A DNA stretch of 32,899 nucleotides, from positions 1 through 32,899 of the forward strand of contig VBKE01000020.1 in NCBI GenBank assembly GCA_005879605.1. The letters run 5' to 3'. The stretch comes from Deltaproteobacteria bacterium (GTDB taxonomy: Bacteria; Desulfobacterota; Binatia; UBA9968). Position numbers and translations under genes: made by a program. The notes under the pieces are model-generated. The model ran no database searches. It saw nothing but the letters and a program-made list of their open reading frames with translations, and was not told the origin of the DNA. Shown piece after piece: positions 1-7,599 of the stretch (position 1 is the stretch's first letter; the number at the start of each line of letters is the position of its first letter).

Positions 1-2
1 CA

Positions 3-524
3 CCCGCTCCTGAAACGCCGCTTACCAAAAAACTCGTTCCGGAGGAAATCAAAGTAGCGGAAAAACCAAAAGAGGCGGATCTTGAAAAGTACAAAACGCC
101 CGGGCCAGTAAAAAAGGAAAGCGAAACTAAGCTAGCCTCGATTGACAAACCCTCAATAAAACAGCCGGAGGTTTCCCCTGCGTCTCCGGAGACCCGGCTT
201 CTGTCTCTCGCAATCGTCTCCAGCAAGAGGGATATCAACGTACAGGAACGAGTCGTGCTCACGGTCAGGGGAAAATATTCCGACGGTAAAGAGAACGAAA
301 TCGGGGCGGGGGTTCGCTTTGAAAGCAGCGATGCAAACGTCGCTGTGGTTAATTCGAGGGGAGAGCTCGAAGGAAAAAAACAAGGCAAGGCAGAGGTCAC
401 CGCGAGATATGCAGATGTCGTGAGCGGCGTCTATACTTTTTATGTCAAAGGCGGCGCTGAAAACCAGAAGGCGGATCAAAGCGGAGAACCGCTACAGGAC
501 CAAAGAAGAAGACTCCTACGCTGA
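3..524 (+). CDS. Bacterial Ig-like (BIG2-type) domain protein, C-terminal part
   Basis: The reading frame is open from the window edge, so the N-terminus is missing. The first ~60 residues are a Pro/Lys/Glu-rich, low-complexity linker, as in periplasm-spanning or surface proteins. About 80 residues of a BIG2-like beta-sandwich follow, beginning LLSLAIVSSKRDINV. They contain GKYSDG, the VRFESSDANVAVVNSRG block and the GKAEVTARY strand typical of Ig-like group 2 folds. Such domains usually lie in cell-surface or periplasmic proteins; the ligand cannot be inferred. The last ~25 residues are charged and look unlike a normal domain end. A second frame (442-624) is open across the stop, so a frameshift near the 3' end is possible. 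The call is confident for the domain and weak for the protein's role. Confidence 0.65.
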   Translation, partial: PAPETPLTKKLVPEEIKVAEKPKEADLEKYKTPGPVKKESETKLASIDKPSIKQPEVSPASPETRLLSLAIVSSKRDINVQERVVLTVRGKYSDGKENEIGAGVRFESSDANVAVVNSRGELEGKKQGKAEVTARYADVVSGVYTFYVKGGAENQKADQSGEPLQDQRRRLLR

Positions 525-624
525 ACTAGTAAGCAAAGAGGCCGGCCCTATTTATATGACCGTTCGGGAAATTCCCGGTGGAGACAGCGGAGGCATCGAG
601 GAATCACATTATTACTATAAGTAA
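442..624 (+). CDS. Possible small ORF or frameshifted tail of the Ig-like gene
   Basis: This 60-codon frame overlaps the end of the Ig-like gene in another frame and continues 100 bp beyond its stop. Many codons in the overlap end in G or C, as in real genes of this window. The tail contains EEDSYAELVSKEAGPIYM and ends in three tyrosines and a lysine. No family was recognised. It could be the true C-terminus of the upstream protein after a one-base frameshift, or chance. Confidence 0.2.
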   Translation: MSKAALKTRRRIKAENRYRTKEEDSYAELVSKEAGPIYMTVREIPGGDSGGIEESHYYYK

Positions 625-1110
625 TGGTGAGTTGTAGCAGGGTTCAGTTTAAAAATTACGTGGTGCCCCCAAAGTTGCCCCCACGCCGCTGCTTTTACTG
701 CGGCTCGCTCAATTCGTCGCTGTAACCATTGTTGGGACTTCGTCTTCCAACCAACCCACGCGCACCCGCCTAGGCTTACTGGTCTAGGGAAGTGCCTTGC
801 GTAATGCGCAGGTAAATTGTACTAGGCAACAACCCTGTGCTTCGCTTCACATCCGGAAGTCTTAAAATCGTGTGCATCGTAGTTACTCTCTGGAACGTAT
901 TATGCCCACAGTAGTCGGTAAGCCGCTGTGATTTGTGGTAGCTCAGTTACTGTAGTTCCACGGAGACTTCATCGCCCCACACCTTATATATCTTATATAT
1001 ATGGAGAGAGAAGGAGAGAGTATTATAGATCAGGAACGCTTTTCTGGTGGGGAATGGAAGAGGACTGTCCCTACTAGACGCAAATAGGAAAATCAATAAC
1101 TTAGAGGTAC
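625..1110. other. Gene-poor region beyond the tmRNA 3' end
   Basis: No frame in these 486 bases gives a convincing protein. It contains a C-rich stretch (661-685) and an AT-rich stretch with short TATATAT repeats (982-1001), followed by a purine-rich GGAGAGAGAAGGAGAGAG run (1002-1019). It lies directly beyond the 3' end of the tmRNA gene, a known integration site for mobile elements. No integrase and no repeated tmRNA end were seen here. Confidence 0.4.
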
Positions 1111-1461
1111 TGGAGGCGGGGGGAATCGAACCCCCGTCCGAAGGTCTTCCGCCAAAAATGACTACATGCTTAGCCGATGTTTTGATCTCGCTCATCGAGC
1201 CCCCAGCGGCAGGGTCTCTCGGAGCCAGCCGGTTTGGATCTCGGCCTCATCCCCTCCGGCAGGAGAATCAGCCCATCCCACTAAATGACGCCTTATCCAA
1301 CCCCGTGGGAGAAAGCCGGTAAGACGCTAACTGCGGTTAGGCAGCTAGGGCGTATTCAAAATTGTCTGCGTTTAAATTTGCAGATCTGTTTGTTTAACGG
1401 GATAACAGAACCCCGGCATGCCACTTTGACTTCCCACCCCCGTCGAACCCACATCGCCCCC
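1111..1461 (-). ncRNA. ssrA: tmRNA (transfer-messenger RNA), one-piece
   Basis: tmRNA frees stalled ribosomes and tags the unfinished protein for proteolysis, working with SmpB. The 5' end (1455-1461, GGGGGCG) pairs with 1112-1118 (CGCCUCC) to make the seven-pair acceptor stem, including a G-U pair at position 3. The T arm has GGGGGTTCGATTCCCCC, and A1111 is the discriminator. CCA is not encoded. The 5' segment carries the conserved GGGTTCGAC element. The tag frame is at 1337-1381: resuming at the first GCA gives ANLNADNFEYALAA followed by TAA. A second in-frame GCA would give ADNFEYALAA, so the resume codon is not certain. Both versions end in the protease-recognised ALAA. The partner gene smpB lies just upstream on the same strand. 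Confidence 0.95.
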
Positions 1462-1469
1462 ATAAAAAC

Positions 1470-1498
1470 AGTGTAGCCTTTCGGGCTCCGAGTTTCTA
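1470..1498 (-). promoter_or_regulatory. Candidate sigma70 promoter of ssrA
   Basis: On the minus strand TAGAAA (1493-1498) and TACACT (1470-1475) are 17 bp apart. The -10 element ends eight bases before the first base of mature tmRNA at 1461. Each box matches 4 of 6 consensus bases. The two elements lie among short hairpins (CCGAGT/ACTCGG and AGCC/GGCT). Confidence 0.4.
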
Positions 1499-1553
1499 CT
1501 CGGGGAAGTCGGAGTGAATTTTGGCGGATCTCAACGCGAGACATGAAACCGCT

Positions 1554-1993
1554 CTAGTAAGAAGGGCGTGATTTCAAGGACCGCTCGACTTCGCGCTCCG
1601 CCATTTTGCGTTTCAGCGTTTCCCGCTTGTCGTAAAGCTTCTTGCCGCGCGCGAGCCCCAACTCCACTTTTGCCCTGCCGTTTTTGAAATACAATCTCAG
1701 CGGAATCAGGGTCAATCCCTTTTCTTTCGTCTTGCCGGTGAGCCGCTCGATCTCGCGCTGGTGAAGCAGGAGCTTGCGCGGGCGCGTCGGCTCGTGATTG
1801 AATTGATTGGCGCCGGGATAGGGACTCACGTGCGCGTTGACTAGAAAGGCCTCGCCCTTTTGAATGCGCGCATAACTGTCTTTTCGCTCCCGAGCAAAAC
1901 CAGACCGGCTTCGTAAATTTCATCGATGAAATAATTATGGCGCGCCTCTCTATTGACACAAACGATCTTTTCGCCCGATTTGTCTTTAGGCAT
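1554..1993 (-). pseudogene. smpB: SmpB, tmRNA-binding protein, disrupted by an internal deletion
   Basis: SmpB binds tmRNA and places it in the ribosomal A site. Reading from ATG at 1993, the N-terminal half is normal: MPKDKSGEKIVCVNREARHN, then YFIDEIYEAGLVLLGSE. The C-terminal half is also normal but in another frame: DSYARIQKGEAFLVNAHVSP through PTRPRKLLLHQ and GKKLYDKRE to SRPSY. At 1878-1885 the twelve family residues that normally join them (VKSLR.GKAN.. in homologues) are replaced by two bases, an apparent net loss of 34 nt that breaks the frame. The start overlaps the end of the DUF502 gene by 8 nt (ATGCCTAA), so translation was probably coupled. This is either a real loss-of-function deletion or an assembly error; everything else in the gene looks maintained. 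Confidence 0.85.
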
Positions 1994-2639
1994 GATTCTT
2001 GTTTTTATCCTCCGGCGTAATCAACCCGCCGGAAGTAATCAGCTTGAGCGCTTCTTCCATACTCATGTCCAGGGGCGACACCTCGTTAATCGGAACCAAA
2101 AGGTAGAATCCCGAAGTCGGATTGGGCGTCGTCGGCACGAAGACGTTAAGCAGTTGGCTTTCGTTTTTCTTCTCCAACTCATGCCACGCCCGGCCCATCG
2201 CAAACCCGACGGTATAAATCCCCTTGCGCGGGTACTCGATCATGACGACTTGCCGGTCACTCTGCGATTGCCCCAAAAAAGTCTGAACCAGCTTCTGGAC
2301 GGCTGTATAGACCCCGCGGAAAACCGGAATTTGCACAAAAATTTTGTCCCAAGCAGCGAGGAATCGGCGCGTGGCAACGCCTTTGGTTAAAAAGCCAAGA
2401 AACAGGATCAGCCCGACGGTGAAGACGGCGCCCAGTCCCGGCACTGCAAATGGCAGGTAAGAGTTCGGATGCACCGGAGCCGGCAGCACGTCCAATAGTC
2501 CGTCCATGAGACCGACGACCCAGCCGAGAAACCAGAGAGTGATCACGACGGGAAGAAAAACCAACAGACCCGCCAAGAACTGGCGTTGTAAAGTCTCCCG
2601 TAGACTGAGTTTGGATCGAGTCTGCGTCTCTTCCGCCAC
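1986..2639 (-). CDS. DUF502 family inner-membrane protein
   Basis: This 217-residue protein starts at GTG 2639 behind an AGGAGAGGGG ribosome-binding region. Two hydrophobic segments (about residues 20-45 and 68-87) match the family's two membrane spans. After the second come the family-like stretches IPVFRGVYTAVQKLVQTF and IEYPRKGIYTVGFAMG, then a PTTPNPTSGFYLLVP block. DUF502 proteins occur in many bacteria and plants; the biochemical role is not settled. It lies 18 bp after panC and overlaps smpB by 8 nt, so it is probably part of the pan operon. The family call is confident; a function cannot be given. Confidence 0.9.
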   Translation of the reverse strand: MAEETQTRSKLSLRETLQRQFLAGLLVFLPVVITLWFLGWVVGLMDGLLDVLPAPVHPNSYLPFAVPGLGAVFTVGLILFLGFLTKGVATRRFLAAWDKIFVQIPVFRGVYTAVQKLVQTFLGQSQSDRQVVMIEYPRKGIYTVGFAMGRAWHELEKKNESQLLNVFVPTTPNPTSGFYLLVPINEVSPLDMSMEEALKLITSGGLITPEDKNKNHA

Positions 2640-2657
2640 GTCGTCGTCCCCTCTCCT

Positions 2658-3503
2658 TTAGGGTTTGATCACCGTATTGTCGATCAGACGAGCCTTGCCG
2701 ATGCTAACGGCCAAGGCTAAAACCGCGTCCTGGTCAATCCGATCGACTTCCTGCAAAGTTTCCGGATCACATAAGATTACATATTCCATTTTCGCAAGGG
2801 GCTCCTTACCGATTTCCGCTTGGACGGCATCCACGATCGCCTTTCCCCTCTTCTCCCCTTGCCGCGCGAGGGACTCTGCCAAACCGAGCGAACGTGAGAG
2901 GCATAAAGCGGCTTTGCGCCCTTCGGCATTAAGATAAACATTGCGCGAGCTCAGCGCCAGCCCGTCCGCTTCCCGCACCGTCGGATGGCCGACGATTTCG
3001 ATATCGTAATTCAGATCCGCCACCAGCCGGCGGATCACTTGCAACTGCTGATAGTCTTTGCGACCAAAAACCGCGACATGGGGTCGGACAATATTTAAAA
3101 GCTTGGCGACGACCGTAGCTACGCCGCGAAAGTGACCAGGGCGAACCACGCCGCAGAGAGGGACGCTGAGACGCTCCACTTTGATTTGAGTCTGGTAACC
3201 CTCGGGGTAGATCTCGTCAACCGACGGATGAAACAAGACATCGACCCGCTCTTTTTGGAGAAGCTGTCGATCGCGCTCGAAATCCCGCGGATAGGCAGCA
3301 AAGTCTTCCTGAGGAGCAAATTGGGCGGGATTGACAAAGATCGAAACCACGACCTGATCGCCGCGCTTCCTGGCGTCGCACACGAGGCTCAGATGTCCTT
3401 CATGGAGAAACCCCATGGTCGGAACGAGAACCAGACGCCGTCCCTGGCAGCGTTGCGTCTCACTCCAGCTCCGCATCTCGTGTATGCGCTCGATGATCTG
3501 CAT
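2658..3503 (-). CDS. panC: Pantothenate synthetase
   Basis: PanC condenses pantoate with beta-alanine using ATP to give pantothenate, the last step toward vitamin B5 and coenzyme A, in the cytoplasm. The 281-residue protein has the family length. It shows the nucleotidyltransferase motif VPTMGFLHEGHLSLV (about residues 28-42), the SIFVNPAQFAP substrate segment, the GVVRPGHFRGVATVV loop, the GRKDYQQLQVI motif and the late ALSSRNVYL signature. ATG 3503 (MQIIERIHEM) is preferred to GTG 3509; neither has a clear Shine-Dalgarno sequence. A perfect palindrome separates it from panB, which makes its other substrate. Confidence 0.96.
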   Translation of the reverse strand: MQIIERIHEMRSWSETQRCQGRRLVLVPTMGFLHEGHLSLVCDARKRGDQVVVSIFVNPAQFAPQEDFAAYPRDFERDRQLLQKERVDVLFHPSVDEIYPEGYQTQIKVERLSVPLCGVVRPGHFRGVATVVAKLLNIVRPHVAVFGRKDYQQLQVIRRLVADLNYDIEIVGHPTVREADGLALSSRNVYLNAEGRKAALCLSRSLGLAESLARQGEKRGKAIVDAVQAEIGKEPLAKMEYVILCDPETLQEVDRIDQDAVLALAVSIGKARLIDNTVIKP

Positions 3504-3520
3504 GGTCACAGGATTCGTAG

Positions 3521-3540
3521 GGGCGACCGGCCGGTCGCCC
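3521..3540. repeat. Perfect 20-bp palindrome between panB and panC (REP-like)
   Basis: GGGCGACCGGCCGGTCGCCC equals its own reverse complement and fills most of the short panB-panC gap, immediately next to the panB stop codon. It resembles short intergenic palindromes that recur in many environmental genomes. Transcribed from the minus strand it can form a stable hairpin close to the panC start. No second copy was noticed in this window. Confidence 0.7.
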
Positions 3541-4344
3541 TTATTTGAACGAATGCTCCTTGCCGGGAAATTTTTGCGCGCGCACTTCCTCGATGAAGCT
3601 CTTTACCGCAGCCGTCATGATTTCCCCGAGTTCCGCGTAGCGTTTAACAAACTTCGGTCTGAAATCATCGAACAGCCCCAGCATGTCGTGGATTACCAAG
3701 ACTTGACCGTCACAATGCACTCCTGCACCGATCCCGATGGTTGGAATCGTCAGTCGCTCGGTAATCTCCATGGCCAAATCTGCAGGCATGCCTTCCAGCA
3801 CGACGGCAAACGCGCCCGCCTCTTCGACCGCCAGCGCATCGCCGAGAATCGCTTGCCGCTGGTCTTTTTCTTTACCTTGCATTTTATAGCCGCCGAAACG
3901 ATGGACCGATTGCGGCGTGAGGCCGATATGCCCCATGACCGGGATGCCGATTTGCACAATGGCCCTGATAGTCTCGCGCATCGCGATGCCACCCTCTAAT
4001 TTGACCGCCTCGGCTCCCGCTTCCTGGAGAAATCGCCCGGCATTTTGGATCGCCTGTTCTTTACCGAGCTGAAAAGACAAGAAAGGCATGTCCCCTGCTA
4101 CCAGTGCCCGCTTCCGACCGCGCACCACCGCGCGGGTGTGATAAAGCATCTCCTCCATTGTGACCGGCAGCGTATTCGGCTGTCCCTGAACGACGCAGCC
4201 AACCGAGTCACCCACCAGTAAGATATCAACGCCGGCGCTGTCGAGAATTCGCGCAAAAGAATAATCATAGGCGGTGAGGCAAGCGATCTTTTCGCCACGC
4301 TGCTTCATCTTGATGATTTCAGGTACGGTGACCTTATCTGCCAT
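3541..4344 (-). CDS. panB: 3-methyl-2-oxobutanoate hydroxymethyltransferase
   Basis: PanB transfers a hydroxymethyl group from methylenetetrahydrofolate to alpha-ketoisovalerate, giving ketopantoate, the first committed step of pantothenate synthesis. ATG 4344 ([20 protein letters not shown]) is chosen because GGGAGG lies about 8 nt upstream and homologues begin here. The longer frame to 4449 would run through a terminator hairpin. The resulting 267 residues fit the family. Visible signatures are the [24 protein letters not shown] metal- and substrate-binding start, [15 protein letters not shown] and the IGIGAG segment near the C-terminus. panC follows after about 37 bp. Confidence 0.96.
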   Translation of the reverse strand: MADKVTVPEIIKMKQRGEKIACLTAYDYSFARILDSAGVDILLVGDSVGCVVQGQPNTLPVTMEEMLYHTRAVVRGRKRALVAGDMPFLSFQLGKEQAIQNAGRFLQEAGAEAVKLEGGIAMRETIRAIVQIGIPVMGHIGLTPQSVHRFGGYKMQGKEKDQRQAILGDALAVEEAGAFAVVLEGMPADLAMEITERLTIPTIGIGAGVHCDGQVLVIHDMLGLFDDFRPKFVKRYAELGEIMTAAVKSFIEEVRAQKFPGKEHSFK

Positions 4345-4362
4345 CGATCTACCCTCCCAAAT

Positions 4363-4392
4363 AAAAAAGCCTTCCGGATTAAGCCGGAAGGC
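4363..4392 (-). terminator. Rho-independent terminator, possibly the panB leader attenuator
   Basis: On the minus strand a 9-bp stem (GCCTTCCGG at 4384-4392 with CCGGAAGGC at 4369-4377, 6-nt loop) is followed by six T (4363-4368). It lies 96 nt beyond the kinase stop codon and only 18 nt before the panB ATG, with the GGGAGG ribosome-binding site directly after the T-run. It either ends the kinase transcript or acts within the panB leader. Confidence 0.75.
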
Positions 4393-4487
4393 CATTAAAA
4401 AGGACGCAATCGGCGACCCAGGCTGCAGTGAATTCCTGCCTGCCGCCAACTGCCGTCTGCTTCATTCGGCATCCGTCTCAGTCCGAA

Positions 4488-5129
4488 TTACCTGGATCCA
4501 AGCGGTATGTAGTGCTGCGTCCCCGACCCCATGTTGTTGATTTCCTTGATCAAGTCAGCCAGATGCTTGCTGCTTGCTACGAAATCAATCTCAGAAGTAT
4601 TGACCACCAGCAGAGGCGTGTCGTCGTAATGGAAAAAAAACTGGTTATAGGCCTGAGCCACTTCTGAGAGGTACTCGAAGGTGACGCTACGCTCATATTT
4701 TTTATCTCTTTTTTTAACCCTTTTGTAAAGTACTTCGGGCCGGGCCTGTAGATAGACCACGAGGTCCGGCTTCGGCACTCTTGTGTTGAGCAGCGCGTAA
4801 ATTTGCTGGTAAAGGCTCAGTTCCTCGTCGCTCAACGTCAAAGTCGCAAAGATCTTGTCCTTGGCGAATAGATAATCGGCGACCGTGTTCTGCTTAAAGA
4901 GATCCTGCTGGCTCAGCTCCATCTGCTGCTGATAGCGGTTGATCAGAAAAAAAGTTTGGTTCTGAAAGGCGTAGGTCTCGCGAGCTTTGTAGAACTTGGG
5001 GAGAAACGGATTGTCTTCCACCCTTTCAAACACGGTGCGGGCCTGGAACTCGTTGGCCAGGATCTTCGCCAGGCTGGTTTTGCCCACGCCGATGGGCCCT
5101 TCGACGACAATGTATTTGCCCTTAGTCAT
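4488..5129 (-). CDS. Deoxynucleoside kinase (dGK/dAK-like)
   Basis: These P-loop enzymes phosphorylate deoxynucleosides in the salvage of dNTP precursors. The 213-residue protein starts at ATG 5129 (MTKGKYIVVEGPIGVGKTSL); the frame runs further upstream but would then overlap the divergent gene at 5191. The Walker A motif GPIGVGKTS is at about residues 10-18. The VFERVEDNPFLPKFY segment, the VADYLFAKDKIFA core and the KRVKKRDKKYERS lid region fit the dNK family. Which base it prefers cannot be read from the sequence. In related genomes such kinases are often next to panB-panC, as here. A minus-strand TAGACA-17 bp-TAAATT pair lies just upstream but would give a very short leader. Confidence 0.88.
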   Translation of the reverse strand: MTKGKYIVVEGPIGVGKTSLAKILANEFQARTVFERVEDNPFLPKFYKARETYAFQNQTFFLINRYQQQMELSQQDLFKQNTVADYLFAKDKIFATLTLSDEELSLYQQIYALLNTRVPKPDLVVYLQARPEVLYKRVKKRDKKYERSVTFEYLSEVAQAYNQFFFHYDDTPLLVVNTSEIDFVASSKHLADLIKEINNMGSGTQHYIPLGSR

Positions 5130-5190
5130 CTGGCCCGGCGAATTTACACAAACGACCCAAAATTGTCTAGCTATGTTATAGTTATTCGCG

Positions 5191-6264
5191 ATGGCGACAC
5201 CGAGGGAAAAAATCGGCCAGATGTTCATGATCGGTCTTCAAGGAGAATCGCTCACCCGCGACGAACAATTGGTTATCGAAGAATGCGGCTTTGGGGGTTT
5301 CATTCTTTTCAGTCACAACTGTTGCGGCCCGGAGCAGATGCTATCGCTCTGTCGCTCGCTCTGGGAAAGCAACCCAAAGACGCCGCCACTGATCGGCATC
5401 GACCAAGAGGGTGGTAGAGTTCATCGCCTAGCCAATCCATTCACCCATTTCCCCGCTGCGGCGCTCGTCGGACGGAAAGATGATCCCAATCTCGCGTACA
5501 GGGCCGCACGGGCAACCGCCGCCGAGCTCGCCCTGGTCGGCGTCAATCTCAACTTCGCGCCGGTGCTAGACGTCAACTCTAATCCGAACAATCCGATCAT
5601 CGGCAGCCGCTCCTTTGGCACAGAGCCCAATCAGGTCATTACATTCGCGTGGCCTTACGTTCAAGGTCTTCGGGACGGCGGCATCATTCCCTGCGGCAAG
5701 CACTTTCCCGGCCACGGCGGTACCGATAAAGACTCGCATCTTGATTTGCCGGTCCTCGACAGATCACCGGATGAATTGACAGCGGTCGAGCTCCCGCCGT
5801 TCGTTCATGCCTGCCGGAATCAAATCGAATCGCTCATGACAGCCCATGTGCTTTACCGTTCGCTGGACCCCAAGTTTCCGGCAACGCTGTCTCACAATAT
5901 CGTTACTGGCTTGTTACGGCAGCAACTGGGTTACGCGGGCGTGGTCTTTAGCGACGACATGGAAATGAAAGCGTTGAGCAGCAACTACGATGCGGACGAA
6001 GCCGTCGCGCTGGCTGTTCGCGCCGGGGTCGATGTAATGCTCTATTGCCACGATCTGCCCGGAGCAGTAAACGCCCTGGAATTTCTCTGCTCCGAGGCGG
6101 AAAGCAATCCGGCCGTTCGCGCGCAGGTGGAGAATAGTTATCACAGGATTACGGAACTGAAGCAACGTTATCTGAAGAGGTTCACCGGCATAGAGGAAAA
6201 AGAATGTGCTAAGCGCCTGGCGCGATTGGATCATCGGCGAATCGTTAACGAGATTTCAGGGTAA
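5191..6264 (+). CDS. nagZ: Glycoside hydrolase family 3, beta-N-acetylhexosaminidase
   Basis: NagZ-type enzymes remove N-acetylglucosamine from peptidoglycan fragments during wall recycling, usually in the cytoplasm. The 357-residue protein has no signal peptide and shows the single-domain GH3 layout. IGIDQEGGRVHRL is at about 68-80, and the catalytic loop KHFPGHGGTDKDSH at about 170-183 holds the His/Asp pair typical of NagZ. The nucleophile segment VVFSDDMEMKAL is at about 251-262, with Asp255 the likely nucleophile. An alternative within GH3 is another beta-glucosaminidase. It is divergent from the kinase gene and its last 9 bases overlap the convergent gshA gene. Confidence 0.92.
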   Translation: MATPREKIGQMFMIGLQGESLTRDEQLVIEECGFGGFILFSHNCCGPEQMLSLCRSLWESNPKTPPLIGIDQEGGRVHRLANPFTHFPAAALVGRKDDPNLAYRAARATAAELALVGVNLNFAPVLDVNSNPNNPIIGSRSFGTEPNQVITFAWPYVQGLRDGGIIPCGKHFPGHGGTDKDSHLDLPVLDRSPDELTAVELPPFVHACRNQIESLMTAHVLYRSLDPKFPATLSHNIVTGLLRQQLGYAGVVFSDDMEMKALSSNYDADEAVALAVRAGVDVMLYCHDLPGAVNALEFLCSEAESNPAVRAQVENSYHRITELKQRYLKRFTGIEEKECAKRLARLDHRRIVNEISG

Positions 6265-7599
6265 TTTGTAGGCGCTGTAGGCGATCAGCTTCTTGATGTC
6301 GTGTTGCAACTCCCCTTCCCATTTCTCGATGAGGACATCGGCGGGGCATTTTCCCTGGAACAAGAGGGTTTTTAGCGGACTCAAATAAATTGTCTCATCC
6401 TCACCTTGACTGTTGAGCGCTTTTTGGCGCCGCAAGCCCTCCCACGCGATTTGCAATAATTCCTTCGCCAAATCGAGCAATGAGTAGCGCCGGATGCGCG
6501 CGGCCAACGCATCTTGATGAGAATCAAGATACACTTGCATCCGCTCATCCCAACTCCAGCCCTTCACTAAATCCCAGGCGGCTTGCAGACAATCCGCGTC
6601 ATAAAAAATTCCTTTGATGACCGCGGGGAAGGCCGGCATGAGTTCCGGCGGCTGACTATCCGCGGAGCGAACCTCGATATAGCGCTTGATCCGAGTCTCG
6701 GGGAACAACGTTGTGAGATGATCATTCCAATCGTCAACGGTAGCCCGCTCGCCGTTATGACCATGCTCGAGAAAGCGGCGGAAAGTCACGCTGGTCATGT
6801 CGATGTAGTCATGATTGCGGATGATGAAGTACATCGGGACGTCGAGGGCATACTCAACATAGTGCGCGAAATTTACATCAGGCGAGAAGGCGAATTTGAG
6901 CAGTCCCGAGCGGTTTTTGTCCGTATCCGTCCAGATGTGCTCGCGGAAGCTGCGATAGCCGTTCAGCTGCCCCTCGCAGATCGGCGAATTGGCAAACATG
7001 GCGATAATGATCGGCGTCAGCCCCATGCCGGTGCGGAACTTCGCCATCGCATCCTCTTCGTCGCTGTAGTCGATATTGGCCTGAACCGTGGCGGTTTGTT
7101 TCATCATCCGCTGACCGAGAGTCCCGACCTTGAGCATGTAGGGCGCCATGATGCGATAACGCTTCTTTGGCACCCATTCGATCTCTGCCAACCGGCTGAC
7201 CGGCTGCATTCCCAGCCCCAGAAAAACGACATCCAGCGGATCTGCAACTTCTAACAACTCGCGGATATGCTGGGTGAACTCAGCATAGGTGCAATGGATG
7301 CTCTCGCAGGGCTCGCCGCTCAGTTCGATTTGCCCGCCAGGCTCGAGAGTAATCTGCGCGTTGCCGCGGGCCAGCGCGATAATATGACCGTCCTGCTCCT
7401 CCGGCTCCCAATTATATCGCTCGCTCAATTCCCGCAGAATATGCTCGACACCGCGGCCGCCGAAATAAGGAATGGCCTTGGCCGTGCTCCTGTCGATACC
7501 GATCTTCTCGTATTCGGTTCCGACGCGCCAGCGCTCGCGGGGTTTTCCCGCATTGTGGAAAAACGCTTCCAGCTCTTCTTTTTTTTCAATGACTGACAT
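6256..7599 (-). CDS. gshA: Glutamate-cysteine ligase, plant/proteobacterial type (GCS2 family)
   Basis: The enzyme joins glutamate and cysteine with ATP, the first step toward glutathione, in the cytoplasm. The 447 residues match the length of the plant-type family. Recognised stretches are RVGTEYEKIGID near the N-terminus, LEPGGQIELSGEP, LGLGMQPVSRLAEIEWVPKKRY, RMMKQTATVQANIDYSDEEDA and the RYIEVRSADSQPPEL segment. No gshB is in the window, so the final product could be gamma-glutamylcysteine or glutathione. ATG 7599 lies inside the end of mtnA (14-nt overlap), pointing to translational coupling in an mtnA-gshA operon. The gene converges with nagZ. Confidence 0.9.
   Translation of the reverse strand: MSVIEKKEELEAFFHNAGKPRERWRVGTEYEKIGIDRSTAKAIPYFGGRGVEHILRELSERYNWEPEEQDGHIIALARGNAQITLEPGGQIELSGEPCESIHCTYAEFTQHIRELLEVADPLDVVFLGLGMQPVSRLAEIEWVPKKRYRIMAPYMLKVGTLGQRMMKQTATVQANIDYSDEEDAMAKFRTGMGLTPIIIAMFANSPICEGQLNGYRSFREHIWTDTDKNRSGLLKFAFSPDVNFAHYVEYALDVPMYFIIRNHDYIDMTSVTFRRFLEHGHNGERATVDDWNDHLTTLFPETRIKRYIEVRSADSQPPELMPAFPAVIKGIFYDADCLQAAWDLVKGWSWDERMQVYLDSHQDALAARIRRYSLLDLAKELLQIAWEGLRRQKALNSQGEDETIYLSPLKTLLFQGKCPADVLIEKWEGELQHDIKKLIAYSAYKLP

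Noticed and set aside
935..965. A tRNA-like GTGGTAGCTCAGTTA sequence
   Set aside because: It resembles a D-arm only; no anticodon arm, T-arm or acceptor stem can be drawn around it.
1047..1322. A 91-codon frame on the plus strand
   Set aside because: It covers the tmRNA tRNA-like domain; the translated text is the reverse complement of structured RNA.
6583..7254. A 223-codon plus-strand frame
   Set aside because: It lies antisense inside gshA, whose motifs are continuous; the frame arises from codon bias.
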